A stretch of DNA of 64,000 nt, from contig NZ_JAPDPJ010000021.1 in assembly GCF_026013605.1 (NCBI RefSeq), positions 1 to 64,000 on the forward strand. Reading direction: 5' to 3'. Positions 39,023-49,267 of the stretch are shown here, piece by piece. Position 1 is the stretch's first letter. Each line of letters begins with the position of its first letter. A model generated the notes under the pieces. It had not been told where the DNA came from. It did not search any database and was given only the letters and a program-made list of their open reading frames with translations. The position numbers and the translations under genes are program-made. The DNA comes from Plebeiibacterium sediminum (GTDB taxonomy: Bacteria > Bacteroidota > Bacteroidia > Bacteroidales > Marinilabiliaceae).

Positions 39023-40099
39023 TTATTTATATTCCTTACATTGAATTTCGTTTTTAAGAACCATTAATCCATTTTGCATTAAAGCGTTCATTTCATCCTC
39101 ACCTGGATAAACTGCCACCGGAGCAATCCAATCTACCATATTCTTAACGTAATCTACTACAAAAGTATTATTTGCAATTCCTCCGGTTAAAATAACCCCA
39201 TTTACTTTTCCTTTTAAAACAGCTGCACAACCACCAATTGCTTTACCTATTTGATATGACATCGCACTTAATACTAACTCAGCTTTTTTATCCCCCGCCT
39301 GAATTCTTTTGTAAGCTTCATACGCTTCATTTGTTCCTAAATGTGCAACCAGTCCACCTTTTCCATTAACAATTTTCTTCATTTCTTCCAAGGTGTACTT
39401 ACCGCTAAAACAAGCTTTAATTAAGGCTCCTGTTGGCAATGTACCAGCTCTTTCAGGAGAAAATGGGCCATAACCATCAATGGCGTTATTTACATCTATA
39501 ACTTTTCCTTGTTTGTGTGCTCCAATGGATATTCCACCACCCATATGAGCAACAATTAAATTTAATTCCTCATAAATAAATCCTCTGGTACGGGCAAATA
39601 ATCGTCCAACTGCTTTTTGATTTAATGCATGAAAGATAGATTGACGAGGCATTCCCGGACACCCTGTTATACGAGCTACATCTTCCAATTCATCAACCAC
39701 AACCGGGTCTGCAATAAACGCTCTTGCATTAGGTAATGACTGTGCAATATCATCAGCAATTAATCCACCTAAATTACTGGCGTGTTCACCAAGTACTCCA
39801 ACTTTTAAATCTTGTTTTAAAGCTTCATTAACCTCATAAACACCAGATTCAATAGGCTTAACTAAACCTCCTCTACCTACAACTGCATCAATTTTATTAA
39901 TATCGACATCTGCACTTTGCAGTTCTTTCAAAATCACTTCTTTCCTAAATGCATATTGATCAGCTATTGTTTTAAATGCTGCTATTTCATCAGATGAATG
40001 TTTAATATTTTTTAGAAAAACAGATTTTTCATTCTCATAAACGGCTATTTTGGTAGATGTTGATCCTGGATTTAAGACTAAAATATGAAATGTTTCCAT
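39023..40099 (-). CDS. buk: Butyrate kinase
   Basis: A 358-aa acyl-phosphate kinase of the ASKHA fold. Phosphate-binding motifs are visible at the N-terminus (LVLNPGSTSTKIAVY) and later (VAHMGGGISIGAH, ILTGGIANN). The length is that of butyrate rather than acetate kinases (about 355 against 400). It turns butyryl phosphate plus ADP into butyrate plus ATP; many family members also use branched-chain acyl phosphates. It lies 99 bases downstream of ptb on the same strand and is the end of that unit. Confidence 0.94.
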   Translation of the reverse strand: METFHILVLNPGSTSTKIAVYENEKSVFLKNIKHSSDEIAAFKTIADQYAFRKEVILKELQSADVDINKIDAVVGRGGLVKPIESGVYEVNEALKQDLKVGVLGEHASNLGGLIADDIAQSLPNARAFIADPVVVDELEDVARITGCPGMPRQSIFHALNQKAVGRLFARTRGFIYEELNLIVAHMGGGISIGAHKQGKVIDVNNAIDGYGPFSPERAGTLPTGALIKACFSGKYTLEEMKKIVNGKGGLVAHLGTNEAYEAYKRIQAGDKKAELVLSAMSYQIGKAIGGCAAVLKGKVNGVILTGGIANNTFVVDYVKNMVDWIAPVAVYPGEDEMNALMQNGLMVLKNEIQCKEYK

Positions 40100-40198
40100 A
40101 GGTGTGTTTTACATTTAATTATACATGATTTGCTGAATGCACCGCTAACATAGAATAATTTACTTAATTATTAAAATTTAAGACTCCTATCTCCTAAA

Positions 40199-41095
40199 TT
40201 ATCCTAAAATAGCCAATAAAATACTATGATATTTTGATTCCTCTGAATCACTTCTGGAAGTCAGTACAATTGGAGATTTAGCGCCTAAAATCACCGAAGC
40301 AACCTTAGCCTTTGCAAAAAATATCAGGGTTTTATATAATACATTTCCCACCTCAATATCGGGCATTAACAATAAATCTGTATCTCCGGCCACTGAGCTC
40401 TTAATATTTTTATGACGCGCACTTTCAAAACTGATAGCATTATCAAAAGCCAATGGTCCGTCAATAATACAGTTTTTAATCTGATCCCGTTGATTCATTT
40501 TTGATAACAACGCAGCATCTAAAGTAGCCTGCATACTCTCATTAACCATTTCTATAGCCCCCAAAACAGCAACTTTAGGTTTATGAATACCCAACTTATT
40601 CAAATAGCCAACAGAGTTATTTATTATTGCGATTTTATCATTTAAGTTTGGACCAATATTCATGGCCACATCAGTAACTGCAATTAATTTATGGTAGGTC
40701 TCCACTTCAAAAAGTGCAAAATGAGAAAGTAATTTACCTTCTCTAAGTCCCCATTCTTTGTTCAACACCGCTTTTAATAGAACCGGAGTAGCAACCTTGC
40801 CTTTCATTAATACATCAGCTTCTCCTCTGCTCACCATCTTAACAGCCCTTTCCACACAGAGTTCCGGATCAGATTCATCAATAAATGTTGCTCCTTCAAA
40901 ATTATAGCCGGCTTTCTTAATAATGCTTTTAGTTAATTCTACATCACCTATTAATACAGGTTTTATGATTCCAGCATTATAAGCTTTACATACAGCCGAC
41001 AAAGAGTCTGCATCCTGCGAAACAGCTAATGCCAAAACCTTAACTACTTTATTTTTTTTTATAAGCAGTTCAAGTTCTGATAGTTTCTTAAACAT
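40199..41095 (-). CDS. ptb: Phosphate butyryltransferase (phosphate acyltransferase)
   Basis: A 298-aa enzyme if started at MFKKLSELELLI (41095). The frame stays open to an ATG at 41137, but the extra 14 residues do not fit the family. It has the Pta/Ptb fold: GDVELTKSI-like substrate strand, DVLMKGKVATPVLLKAV and AVTDVAMNIGPNL motifs, and LLMPDIEVGNVLYKTL near the C-terminus. It exchanges CoA for phosphate on butyryl-CoA or similar acyl-CoA, feeding buk. It is preceded by the ackA terminator, so ptb-buk is a separate unit. Confidence 0.92.
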   Translation of the reverse strand: MFKKLSELELLIKKNKVVKVLALAVSQDADSLSAVCKAYNAGIIKPVLIGDVELTKSIIKKAGYNFEGATFIDESDPELCVERAVKMVSRGEADVLMKGKVATPVLLKAVLNKEWGLREGKLLSHFALFEVETYHKLIAVTDVAMNIGPNLNDKIAIINNSVGYLNKLGIHKPKVAVLGAIEMVNESMQATLDAALLSKMNQRDQIKNCIIDGPLAFDNAISFESARHKNIKSSVAGDTDLLLMPDIEVGNVLYKTLIFFAKAKVASVILGAKSPIVLTSRSDSEESKYHSILLAILG

Positions 41096-41173
41096 ATCCC
41101 AATATTTTTTCGATTTTGCTAAATATAAAAGTATCAAGCTTATGTAAGGATAACAAGAACTTTAATCATAAAA

Positions 41174-41213
41174 AAACCGCAAAACCTAAATATACATTTA
41201 AGCTTTGCGGTTT
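41174..41213 (-). terminator. Terminator of ackA
   Basis: AAACCGCAAA (41174-41183) pairs with TTTGCGGTTT (41204-41213). On the minus strand the stem runs into seven T. It lies about 30 bases past the ackA stop. Confidence 0.88.
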
Positions 41214-41241
41214 ATATTGTAAAAGATAAAACTGACTATTT

Positions 41242-42459
41242 TTATCTGTTTGCTAACTCTTCAACAATTCTTTTTGTATCCTGAGCAATCATAAACTCCT
41301 CATCTGTAGGTACAACCATAACAGTAACTTTACTATCACCATTACTAATAACAGATTCTGTTCCTAAAGCTGCTTCATTAGCTGAAGAATCTATCTCAAT
41401 ACCCATAAAACCAAGTTCCTCACAAACTGCTTTTCTGATATAGTGAGCGTATTCACCAATACCTCCTGTAAAAGTAATGATATCAACACCACCCATTGCA
41501 GCAGCATAAGAACCTACATATTTCTTAATTCTGTATGAATACATTTCCATACCAAGAATAGCCAATGGATTGTTTTCTTTTGATGCAGCTAATAAATCAC
41601 GCATATCAGAAGAAACGCCTGTAATACCCATTAAACCACTTTGTTTATTGAATAAAATGCTGGCAGATTTAGTACCAATCATTTCTTTATCCATAATAAA
41701 TGTAGCAGCACCAATATCAAGGTCTCCAGCTCTGGTTCCCATCATTAAACCTTCTACCGGAGTAAATCCCATTGAAGTATCTACTGATACACCATTTTTA
41801 ATTGCAGCAATAGAAGCTCCGTTTCCTAAGTGACAAGAAATGATTTTTTTATCTTTATACTCTTCTCCTAATATTTCACAAGCTCTTGCTGATACATATT
41901 TATGACTAGTTCCGTGGAATCCATATCTACGTATTCCGTATTTCTTATATAAAGAATAAGGAATTGCATACATATATGCATGTTTTGGCATAGTTTGGTG
42001 GAAAGCTGTATCGAAAACACCAACCTGAGGCACACTTGGTAACAATGATTCAATAGCAGAAATACCACTTAAGTTTGGTGGATTGTGTAAAGGAGCTAAC
42101 TCAATACACTCATTCATTTTCTCAACCACTTCATTTGTAATGAATACACTTGAGTTAAATGTTTCACCTCCATGTACCACACGGTGACCAACAGCATCAA
42201 TTTCTTCAAGTTTTTTGATACATCCGTGTTTTGCACTTGATAATACACCTAAAATATAATCGATACCTGTTTGGTGATCCAAGATTTCACCTTCTAGTAA
42301 AACCTTTTCACCATTTTCTTTTTCGTGCTTTAAAAATGAACCTTTAAGTCCGATTTTTTCAATACCTCCTTTGGCCAATACGTCATGACTTTCAGCCTCC
42401 ATATTGAACAATTGATATTTAATTGAGGAACTACCACAATTTAATACTAATATCTTCAT
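41242..42459 (-). CDS. ackA: Acetate kinase
   Basis: A 405-aa enzyme that converts acetyl phosphate and ADP to acetate and ATP. Signatures: VLNCGSSSIKYQLF at the N-terminus, HRVVHGGE, the catalytic region FDTAFHQTMP, CHLGNGASIAAI and TGGIGEY. Length is typical. It follows the 3-hydroxyacyl-CoA dehydrogenase gene by 60 bases with no terminator between, so the two may be co-transcribed. pta, which makes its substrate, lies in a separate unit upstream of the dehydrogenase. Confidence 0.98.
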   Translation of the reverse strand: MKILVLNCGSSSIKYQLFNMEAESHDVLAKGGIEKIGLKGSFLKHEKENGEKVLLEGEILDHQTGIDYILGVLSSAKHGCIKKLEEIDAVGHRVVHGGETFNSSVFITNEVVEKMNECIELAPLHNPPNLSGISAIESLLPSVPQVGVFDTAFHQTMPKHAYMYAIPYSLYKKYGIRRYGFHGTSHKYVSARACEILGEEYKDKKIISCHLGNGASIAAIKNGVSVDTSMGFTPVEGLMMGTRAGDLDIGAATFIMDKEMIGTKSASILFNKQSGLMGITGVSSDMRDLLAASKENNPLAILGMEMYSYRIKKYVGSYAAAMGGVDIITFTGGIGEYAHYIRKAVCEELGFMGIEIDSSANEAALGTESVISNGDSKVTVMVVPTDEEFMIAQDTKRIVEELANR

Positions 42460-42519
42460 TTTTATTGATTTAAACTTTTCTTAATTCTTAATTATACCAG
42501 GATAAAAAACTACAAATGA

Positions 42520-43476
42520 TTAAGAAATTACATTCCCATTTTCATCATACTTGTAGAATCCTTCGCCTGAAACTACTCCTAAATGTTTTGCTCTCACTAA
42601 TCTTTTAATTAGTGGAGATGGCTTATATTTAGAGCTACCAAACTCCTCATATAAATTATCCATCCATTTAGTTATTTTGCTTAAACCAATAATATCAGCA
42701 GTTCTAAAAGGTCCAAATCTCATTCCTAAGCCTACCTTCATAGTTTTATCAATATCGCTCATAGTAGCAATACCTTCCATAAGAACCTGGCAAGCTTCGT
42801 TTAATAAAGTAACATATAAACGTACACTTACTAAACCTGCAGATTCTTCAACAGGAATAACATCTCTGTTAATTAATTTAACAAAAGTACATACTCTGTT
42901 ATACACTTCTTCTGAAGTATATAATCCTTTAACAACTTCAATAATTCTAGCTTCAGGAGAAGTAACAAAAAAGTGTAAACTAATACATCTCTCTGGTTTT
43001 TTCATTTCTGATGCTAACTCAGTGATAATAATTGTTGTTGAGTTTGTTGCAATAATAGTATCCTCACGAACAATTGCTTCAATACTCTTAAACACTTCTT
43101 TGCGAGCATCAATACTTCTTGCGCCTTTATCATCTGAACGAATTGCTTCAATAACAAAATCACATTCTGCAAGGTCCTGATAGTCCATAGTACCTTTAAT
43201 GCGACTCATGATTGCTTTCTTCTCACTAGGTGTTAATCCCCAGTTTTCAATTCTATTATCAAGCTCTTTGCCAATATTAGCAATAGCTGTTTCAATTTTT
43301 TCTTCAGTAAGCTCAAGAAAAACAACCTCCATACCATGCCAACTGGCGATACGAGCGATACTTTGTCCTTCTTTTCCACAGCCTACAACTCCTACTTTTG
43401 AAAATAAAGTAGTTCCTTTCTTTTTGTTTTTACTTAGCGCATAACCTTCTATAGGTTCTACTAGAATTTCAGCCAT
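42520..43476 (-). CDS. Divergent 3-hydroxyacyl-CoA dehydrogenase
   Basis: A 318-aa protein with the full two-domain fold of 3-hydroxybutyryl-CoA dehydrogenases. The N-terminal Rossmann domain has VGVVGCGKEGQSIA and an acidic residue after the second strand for NAD. The C-terminal helical domain has GPFRTADIIGL and GEGFYKY. The catalytic His of the HFF motif and the Glu in IIEVV remain. The Asn of HFFNP is Val, and the Asn of the VNR motif is Val too (GLVSVRLY). It is probably a dehydrogenase with altered substrate or reduced activity, and it sits among acyl-phosphate genes. Confidence 0.85.
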   Translation of the reverse strand: MAEILVEPIEGYALSKNKKKGTTLFSKVGVVGCGKEGQSIARIASWHGMEVVFLELTEEKIETAIANIGKELDNRIENWGLTPSEKKAIMSRIKGTMDYQDLAECDFVIEAIRSDDKGARSIDARKEVFKSIEAIVREDTIIATNSTTIIITELASEMKKPERCISLHFFVTSPEARIIEVVKGLYTSEEVYNRVCTFVKLINRDVIPVEESAGLVSVRLYVTLLNEACQVLMEGIATMSDIDKTMKVGLGMRFGPFRTADIIGLSKITKWMDNLYEEFGSSKYKPSPLIKRLVRAKHLGVVSGEGFYKYDENGNVIS

Positions 43477-43562
43477 TTATTTATAGTATTTACTTATTAT
43501 AAACTTCTTTTACCCTAATAAAGTTATAACATTATATAGTGCTAAACTTTATTATAGAAAAA

Positions 43563-43584
43563 AATCCTTTCTAATGAAAGGATT
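43563..43584 (-). terminator. Terminator of pta
   Basis: AATCCTTTC (43563-43571) pairs with GAAAGGATT (43576-43584) around a 4-base loop. It ends in T-rich sequence on the minus strand and overlaps the pta stop codon. Confidence 0.8.
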
Positions 43585-44587
43585 ACATATTACCTGCAGC
43601 TTGATTTGCTGTAATTGCTACTAAATTTACAATATCACTTACAGAACAACCTCTTGATAAATCATTGATAGGTGCTGCCATTCCTTGTAGTACTGGTCCG
43701 ATTGCTTCAGCATGTCCCATGCGCTGTACCAATTTATAAGCAATGTTTCCTACCTCAAGAGTTGGGAATACAAGTACATTAGCCTTACCTGCAATCTCAC
43801 TACCTGGAGCTTTCTTAGAACCAATAGCTTCAATAATAGCAGCATCAGCCTGAAGTTCTCCATCAATTTTTAATTCTGGAGCCATTTCTTTAGCTAATTT
43901 TGTTGCTTCTACAACTTTGTCAACCATTTCATGTTTTGCACTTCCTTTAGTTGAAAAGCTTAACATGGCAATACGAGGTTCAATACCTGCAATTGATTTG
44001 GTTGTTTTACCTGTTGTAACAGCAATTTCTGCTAACTCACTTGCTGTTGGATTAGGATGAACTGCACAGTCAGCAAATACCATCATACCATTATCACCAA
44101 ACTCATCATCAGGGAAGATCATAATAAATGCGCCTGAAACAACACTAATTCCCGGTAAAGTTTTTACTACCTGAAATGCAGGACGTAAAACATCACCTGT
44201 TGCATTTTCGGCACCAGCAACCTCACCATCAGCATCTCCATTTTTAATCATTAATGTAGATAGATATAATGGCTGTACAACTAATTTTTCTGCTTGCTCT
44301 TTAGTTAAACCTTTTTTCTTTCTAAGTTCAACCAACAAATCGATATAAACTTCTTTCTTTTCGTGATTTTCAGGATCAACAATTGTTGCTTTATCCAAGT
44401 TCTTTAAACCTAAGCGTGCAGCCTCTTCAGCAATTTTAGCAGGATTACCTATTAAAATCACATCAGCAAAATCTTCGCTAACAATAATATCTGCAGCCTG
44501 AAGTGTTCTTTCTTCTAATCCTTCAGGAAGAACAATTCTTTTTTTGTTTTCTTTTGCTTTGGCTTTAAGCTTGTTTATAAATTCCAT
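43583..44587 (-). CDS. pta: Phosphate acetyltransferase
   Basis: A 334-aa phosphotransacetylase of the short form, with only the catalytic PTA_PTB domain and without the regulatory N-terminal DRTGG part of E. coli Pta. It exchanges CoA for phosphate on acetyl-CoA. Family motifs: IVLPEGLEERTL, NGDADGEVAGAENATGDVLR, KGSAKHEMVDKV, and LVFPTLEVGNIAYKLVQR. With ackA it forms the acetate/ATP branch. The terminator overlapping its stop shows that it is transcribed alone. Confidence 0.97.
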   Translation of the reverse strand: MEFINKLKAKAKENKKRIVLPEGLEERTLQAADIIVSEDFADVILIGNPAKIAEEAARLGLKNLDKATIVDPENHEKKEVYIDLLVELRKKKGLTKEQAEKLVVQPLYLSTLMIKNGDADGEVAGAENATGDVLRPAFQVVKTLPGISVVSGAFIMIFPDDEFGDNGMMVFADCAVHPNPTASELAEIAVTTGKTTKSIAGIEPRIAMLSFSTKGSAKHEMVDKVVEATKLAKEMAPELKIDGELQADAAIIEAIGSKKAPGSEIAGKANVLVFPTLEVGNIAYKLVQRMGHAEAIGPVLQGMAAPINDLSRGCSVSDIVNLVAITANQAAGNM

Positions 44588-45018
44588 ATCTAGAAAGTAT
44601 TTTATTATTAATTAAAATGTAAAATTATTGCATAATATTTCGCTTTAAAATGCGATTCATCATTTATCTTATAATTAACGATACAATTCGATAAACTTTA
44701 ATGTTTAAAGGATACATCATTAATTCATTTTCAGGAATATTTAAATAAAATATCAACTCGTATTTAAATTTTTCAATTTAATACACAGTTTTATTCCTGG
44801 AAGTACATACAATTTTAAGAAAACAAATAATGACGTGCTTGCCAAAGCTTTTGAAGTTTGAGCTTACAAAGTAAATGCAAATTATTGACTAATTAAAACA
44901 AATAGCGTTAAAACGTACTAAATTTTAAGAAAACATTGAATCTTCCATAATTTTGATTTCAAAAAACTTAATTCAAACTATTTGCCCCCTATTTATATAA
45001 ACAAAAGTCATAAAAAAA
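44588..45018. other. Spacer upstream of pta
   Basis: About 430 AT-rich bases with no gene. I see no riboswitch, tRNA or repeat beyond short imperfect hairpins near 44855-44875. The pta promoter must lie here, but no perfect TAnnTTTG on the minus strand stood out. Confidence 0.4.
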
Positions 45019-45039
45019 CCGGATTAACAATTAATCCGG
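45019..45039 (-). terminator. Terminator of icd
   Basis: A perfect 9-bp stem CCGGATTAA (45019-45027) / TTAATCCGG (45031-45039) with a 3-base loop. On the minus strand it is followed by seven T, 30 bases past the icd stop. Confidence 0.93.
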
Positions 45040-45068
45040 CTCTATATCAATATCTTAATTCTTCATTT

Positions 45069-47309
<2,241 letters not shown>

Positions 47310-47428
47310 TCAGATTTAGAGTTTAGGTAATTTTTATCCAAATCTCTTTAATATAAATGGTTATGTTATTTAAATATGTAATAAAACGTTTAATTAACAA
47401 GCTGAAATTTATATTGTTTATTCAAAAC

Positions 47429-48070
47429 TTAAATTTCAACATCTAAATCAAACTTTTTAGTTAAAAGTAATAAGGATGGATTTTTCTCCGCCATTAATTT
47501 AGCTCTTTCTGCTGCTGTAAATGCTTTTTTAACCGCTCCTTCACCCAAAACAATTTCTGTTTCAAGGCTTAAGTTAGCATTCCTTAATTCACGTTTTAGA
47601 AATCCAAAAAGTTTACTTTTTTCCTCATTAAGTTCTTTCTCCTGAGTAACATTTTTCAGTCCTACATGTAATACTGTTCCATTTTTTAACTCAGGCATAT
47701 GATTAGACATAATACTACTTAATCGTGCATTTGTGCCTTGAATTCGATTTCGGTATTCTAACCAACAATCTTTTATCTTTTCCTGACTTACAGGTTCATT
47801 CCAGCTAGGATCTACATAAACGTCAACAACTTCTTCTTTTGTTTCTTTTTTTACTGTATTAGATCTTAGCAAATCAGAATCTCCGGACAATGCCGCCTTT
47901 AACGAAATGGTTTTAAGCGGATTTTTAGTTTCTGTTTTAATTCCCCCCTGATATGGCTTTGTTTTAGTAACGGAAGTAGCAGTATGTGATCTACTGCCAG
48001 ACGGAGCCCCGGTTGATGCTTTCCCCACACTCTTACCGGAACCGTTTTGAGACTCTGTCTTTTTCTTTAC
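47429..48070 (-). CDS. dnaX: dnaX tau-specific C-terminal extension, reached by -1 frameshift
   Basis: A 213-codon stretch that continues dnaX in the -1 frame directly from the slip site at 48070-48076. It starts with a basic linker (KKKTESQNGSGKS), runs through a Ser/Thr-rich segment and ends in a folded domain (about the last 110 residues, from PSWNEPVSQEKIKDCWLEYRN). In frame, a GTG at 48028 could start it alone, but no promoter or spacing supports a separate gene. Joined to the first 368 residues it gives a 581-aa tau subunit, a normal DnaX length. The tail should bind DNA polymerase III alpha and helicase, as tau domains IV-V do. Confidence 0.85.
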   Translation of the reverse strand, partial: VKKKTESQNGSGKSVGKASTGAPSGSRSHTATSVTKTKPYQGGIKTETKNPLKTISLKAALSGDSDLLRSNTVKKETKEEVVDVYVDPSWNEPVSQEKIKDCWLEYRNRIQGTNARLSSIMSNHMPELKNGTVLHVGLKNVTQEKELNEEKSKLFGFLKRELRNANLSLETEIVLGEGAVKKAFTAAERAKLMAEKNPSLLLLTKKFDLDVEI

Positions 48071-49173
48071 TTTTTTCTTTGTTCGTCAAGAACTCGAGCC
48101 ACTTTCAACAGGGCGAACTCAACATGTAATCGCTTATTTTTTGCAACACGATATTGAAGATCACATGTATTGGTTATTTCCAGCGCATCAATTAAAAAGT
48201 TGATGGTACTGCTTTGTGCCTGACTGGCATATTTTTCTTTTACTTTAGCTCCAACATCTAACAACTGAACAGTAGCTACATCCTTGCACACCAGCAAATC
48301 GCGCAAGTGAGAACTTAAACCTGAAATAAAATGATGTGCGTCAAAGCCTCGTTTTAGTATTTCATCAAAAATTAATAATGTCTGGGTTGTATCTTCAGCT
48401 AAAAATGCATCAACTAATCTGAAATAAAAGTCATAATCCAACACATTAAGATTATCTATAACCTGCTGATAAGTAATACTTTTACCTGAGAAAGCTACAA
48501 TCTGATCAAAGATTGATAATGCGTCACGCATGGCCCCGTCAGCTTTCTGTGCTATTACGGTTAAACCCTCTTCTTCTACACTAATGCTTTCGCTTTGTGC
48601 AACATATTTTAAATGTCCTACTGCATCCTCAATTGTAATTCTGTTAAAATCATAAATCTGACAACGAGATAAAATGGTAGGTAATATTTTATGCTTTTCT
48701 GTAGTTGCTAAAATAAATATAGCATGTTTGGGTGGTTCCTCCAGGGTTTTAAGAAATGCATTAAATGCTGCCTGAGATAACATATGAACCTCATCAATAA
48801 TATACACACTGTAACTTCCTATTTGAGGAGGAACGCGTACTTTATCAATCAGGCTTCTGATATCTTCTACTGAGTTATTTGAGGCACCATCCAATTCATG
48901 AATATTGTAAGACCTGTTTTCATTAAAAGACTTACACGATTCACATTCATTACATGCTTCAAAGTCATCAGTAATATTTGAACAGTTAATCGTTTTTGCA
49001 AAAATCCGGGCACAGGTAGTTTTACCAACTCCTCGTGGTCCACAGAATAAGTAAGCATGCGCCAACTGGCTTCCTTTTATTGCATTCTTTAATGTTGTTG
49101 TAATATTTTGCTGCCCAACAACTGAAACAAAAGTTGAAGGACGATACTTACGGGCTGATACAATATAATCCAT
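48067..49173 (-). CDS. dnaX: DNA polymerase III subunit gamma (short dnaX product)
   Basis: A 368-aa clamp-loader ATPase. Walker A is GPRGVGKTT, a zinc module (CSNI ... CNECESC) follows, Walker B is IIDEVHML, and the sensor SRC motif is in ILSRCQIYDF. Domains I-III are complete and end at ALLKVARVLDEQRKK, exactly where gamma ends in species that make both forms. The last codons are AGA AAA AAG TAA. The A AAA AAG heptamer allows a -1 slip into the tau tail (47429-48070). A -7 box (TATATTTG) lies about 21 bases upstream of the start. Confidence 0.96.
   Translation of the reverse strand: MDYIVSARKYRPSTFVSVVGQQNITTTLKNAIKGSQLAHAYLFCGPRGVGKTTCARIFAKTINCSNITDDFEACNECESCKSFNENRSYNIHELDGASNNSVEDIRSLIDKVRVPPQIGSYSVYIIDEVHMLSQAAFNAFLKTLEEPPKHAIFILATTEKHKILPTILSRCQIYDFNRITIEDAVGHLKYVAQSESISVEEEGLTVIAQKADGAMRDALSIFDQIVAFSGKSITYQQVIDNLNVLDYDFYFRLVDAFLAEDTTQTLLIFDEILKRGFDAHHFISGLSSHLRDLLVCKDVATVQLLDVGAKVKEKYASQAQSSTINFLIDALEITNTCDLQYRVAKNKRLHVEFALLKVARVLDEQRKK
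48070..48076 (-). promoter_or_regulatory. Programmed -1 frameshift site A AAA AAG in dnaX
   Basis: On the minus strand the reading frame is AGA AAA AAG TAA. The heptamer A AAA AAG is in the exact phase required for a -1 slip and is identical to the E. coli dnaX site. The stop codon follows at once. A possible downstream stem pairs GGTTCCGGT (48043-48035) with ACCGGGGCT (48013-48005), but the 26-base gap is longer than usual, so its role is doubtful. Confidence 0.85.
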
Positions 49174-49193
49174 GTATATTTTTTTGATGAACG

Positions 49194-49220
49194 CAAATAT
49201 AAAATTTTAAAACGGGCAAA
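49194..49220 (-). promoter_or_regulatory. Probable dnaX promoter
   Basis: The minus strand has TATATTTG (49194-49201), a perfect -7 box, with TTTG (49217-49220) 15 bases further upstream. That spacing is shorter than the usual 19. Confidence 0.5.
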
Positions 49221-49267
49221 GGAAATTTAGCTTATGATATATTATAAACTGATCATTTTGAATATAA

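Noticed and set aside
42677-43180. 167-codon open frame antisense to the 3-hydroxyacyl-CoA dehydrogenase
   Set aside because: The coding strand is clearly the dehydrogenase; the antisense translation is rich in Ser and Ile with no recognisable fold.
44588-45068. RNA gene or small protein in the spacer before pta
   Set aside because: No open frame of useful length and no tRNA-like or riboswitch-like fold could be found by eye.
47429-48028. dnaX tail as an independent 199-aa gene starting at GTG
   Set aside because: No promoter or ribosome-binding context. The frame is open back to the slip site exactly in the -1 phase, so it is better read as the tau extension.
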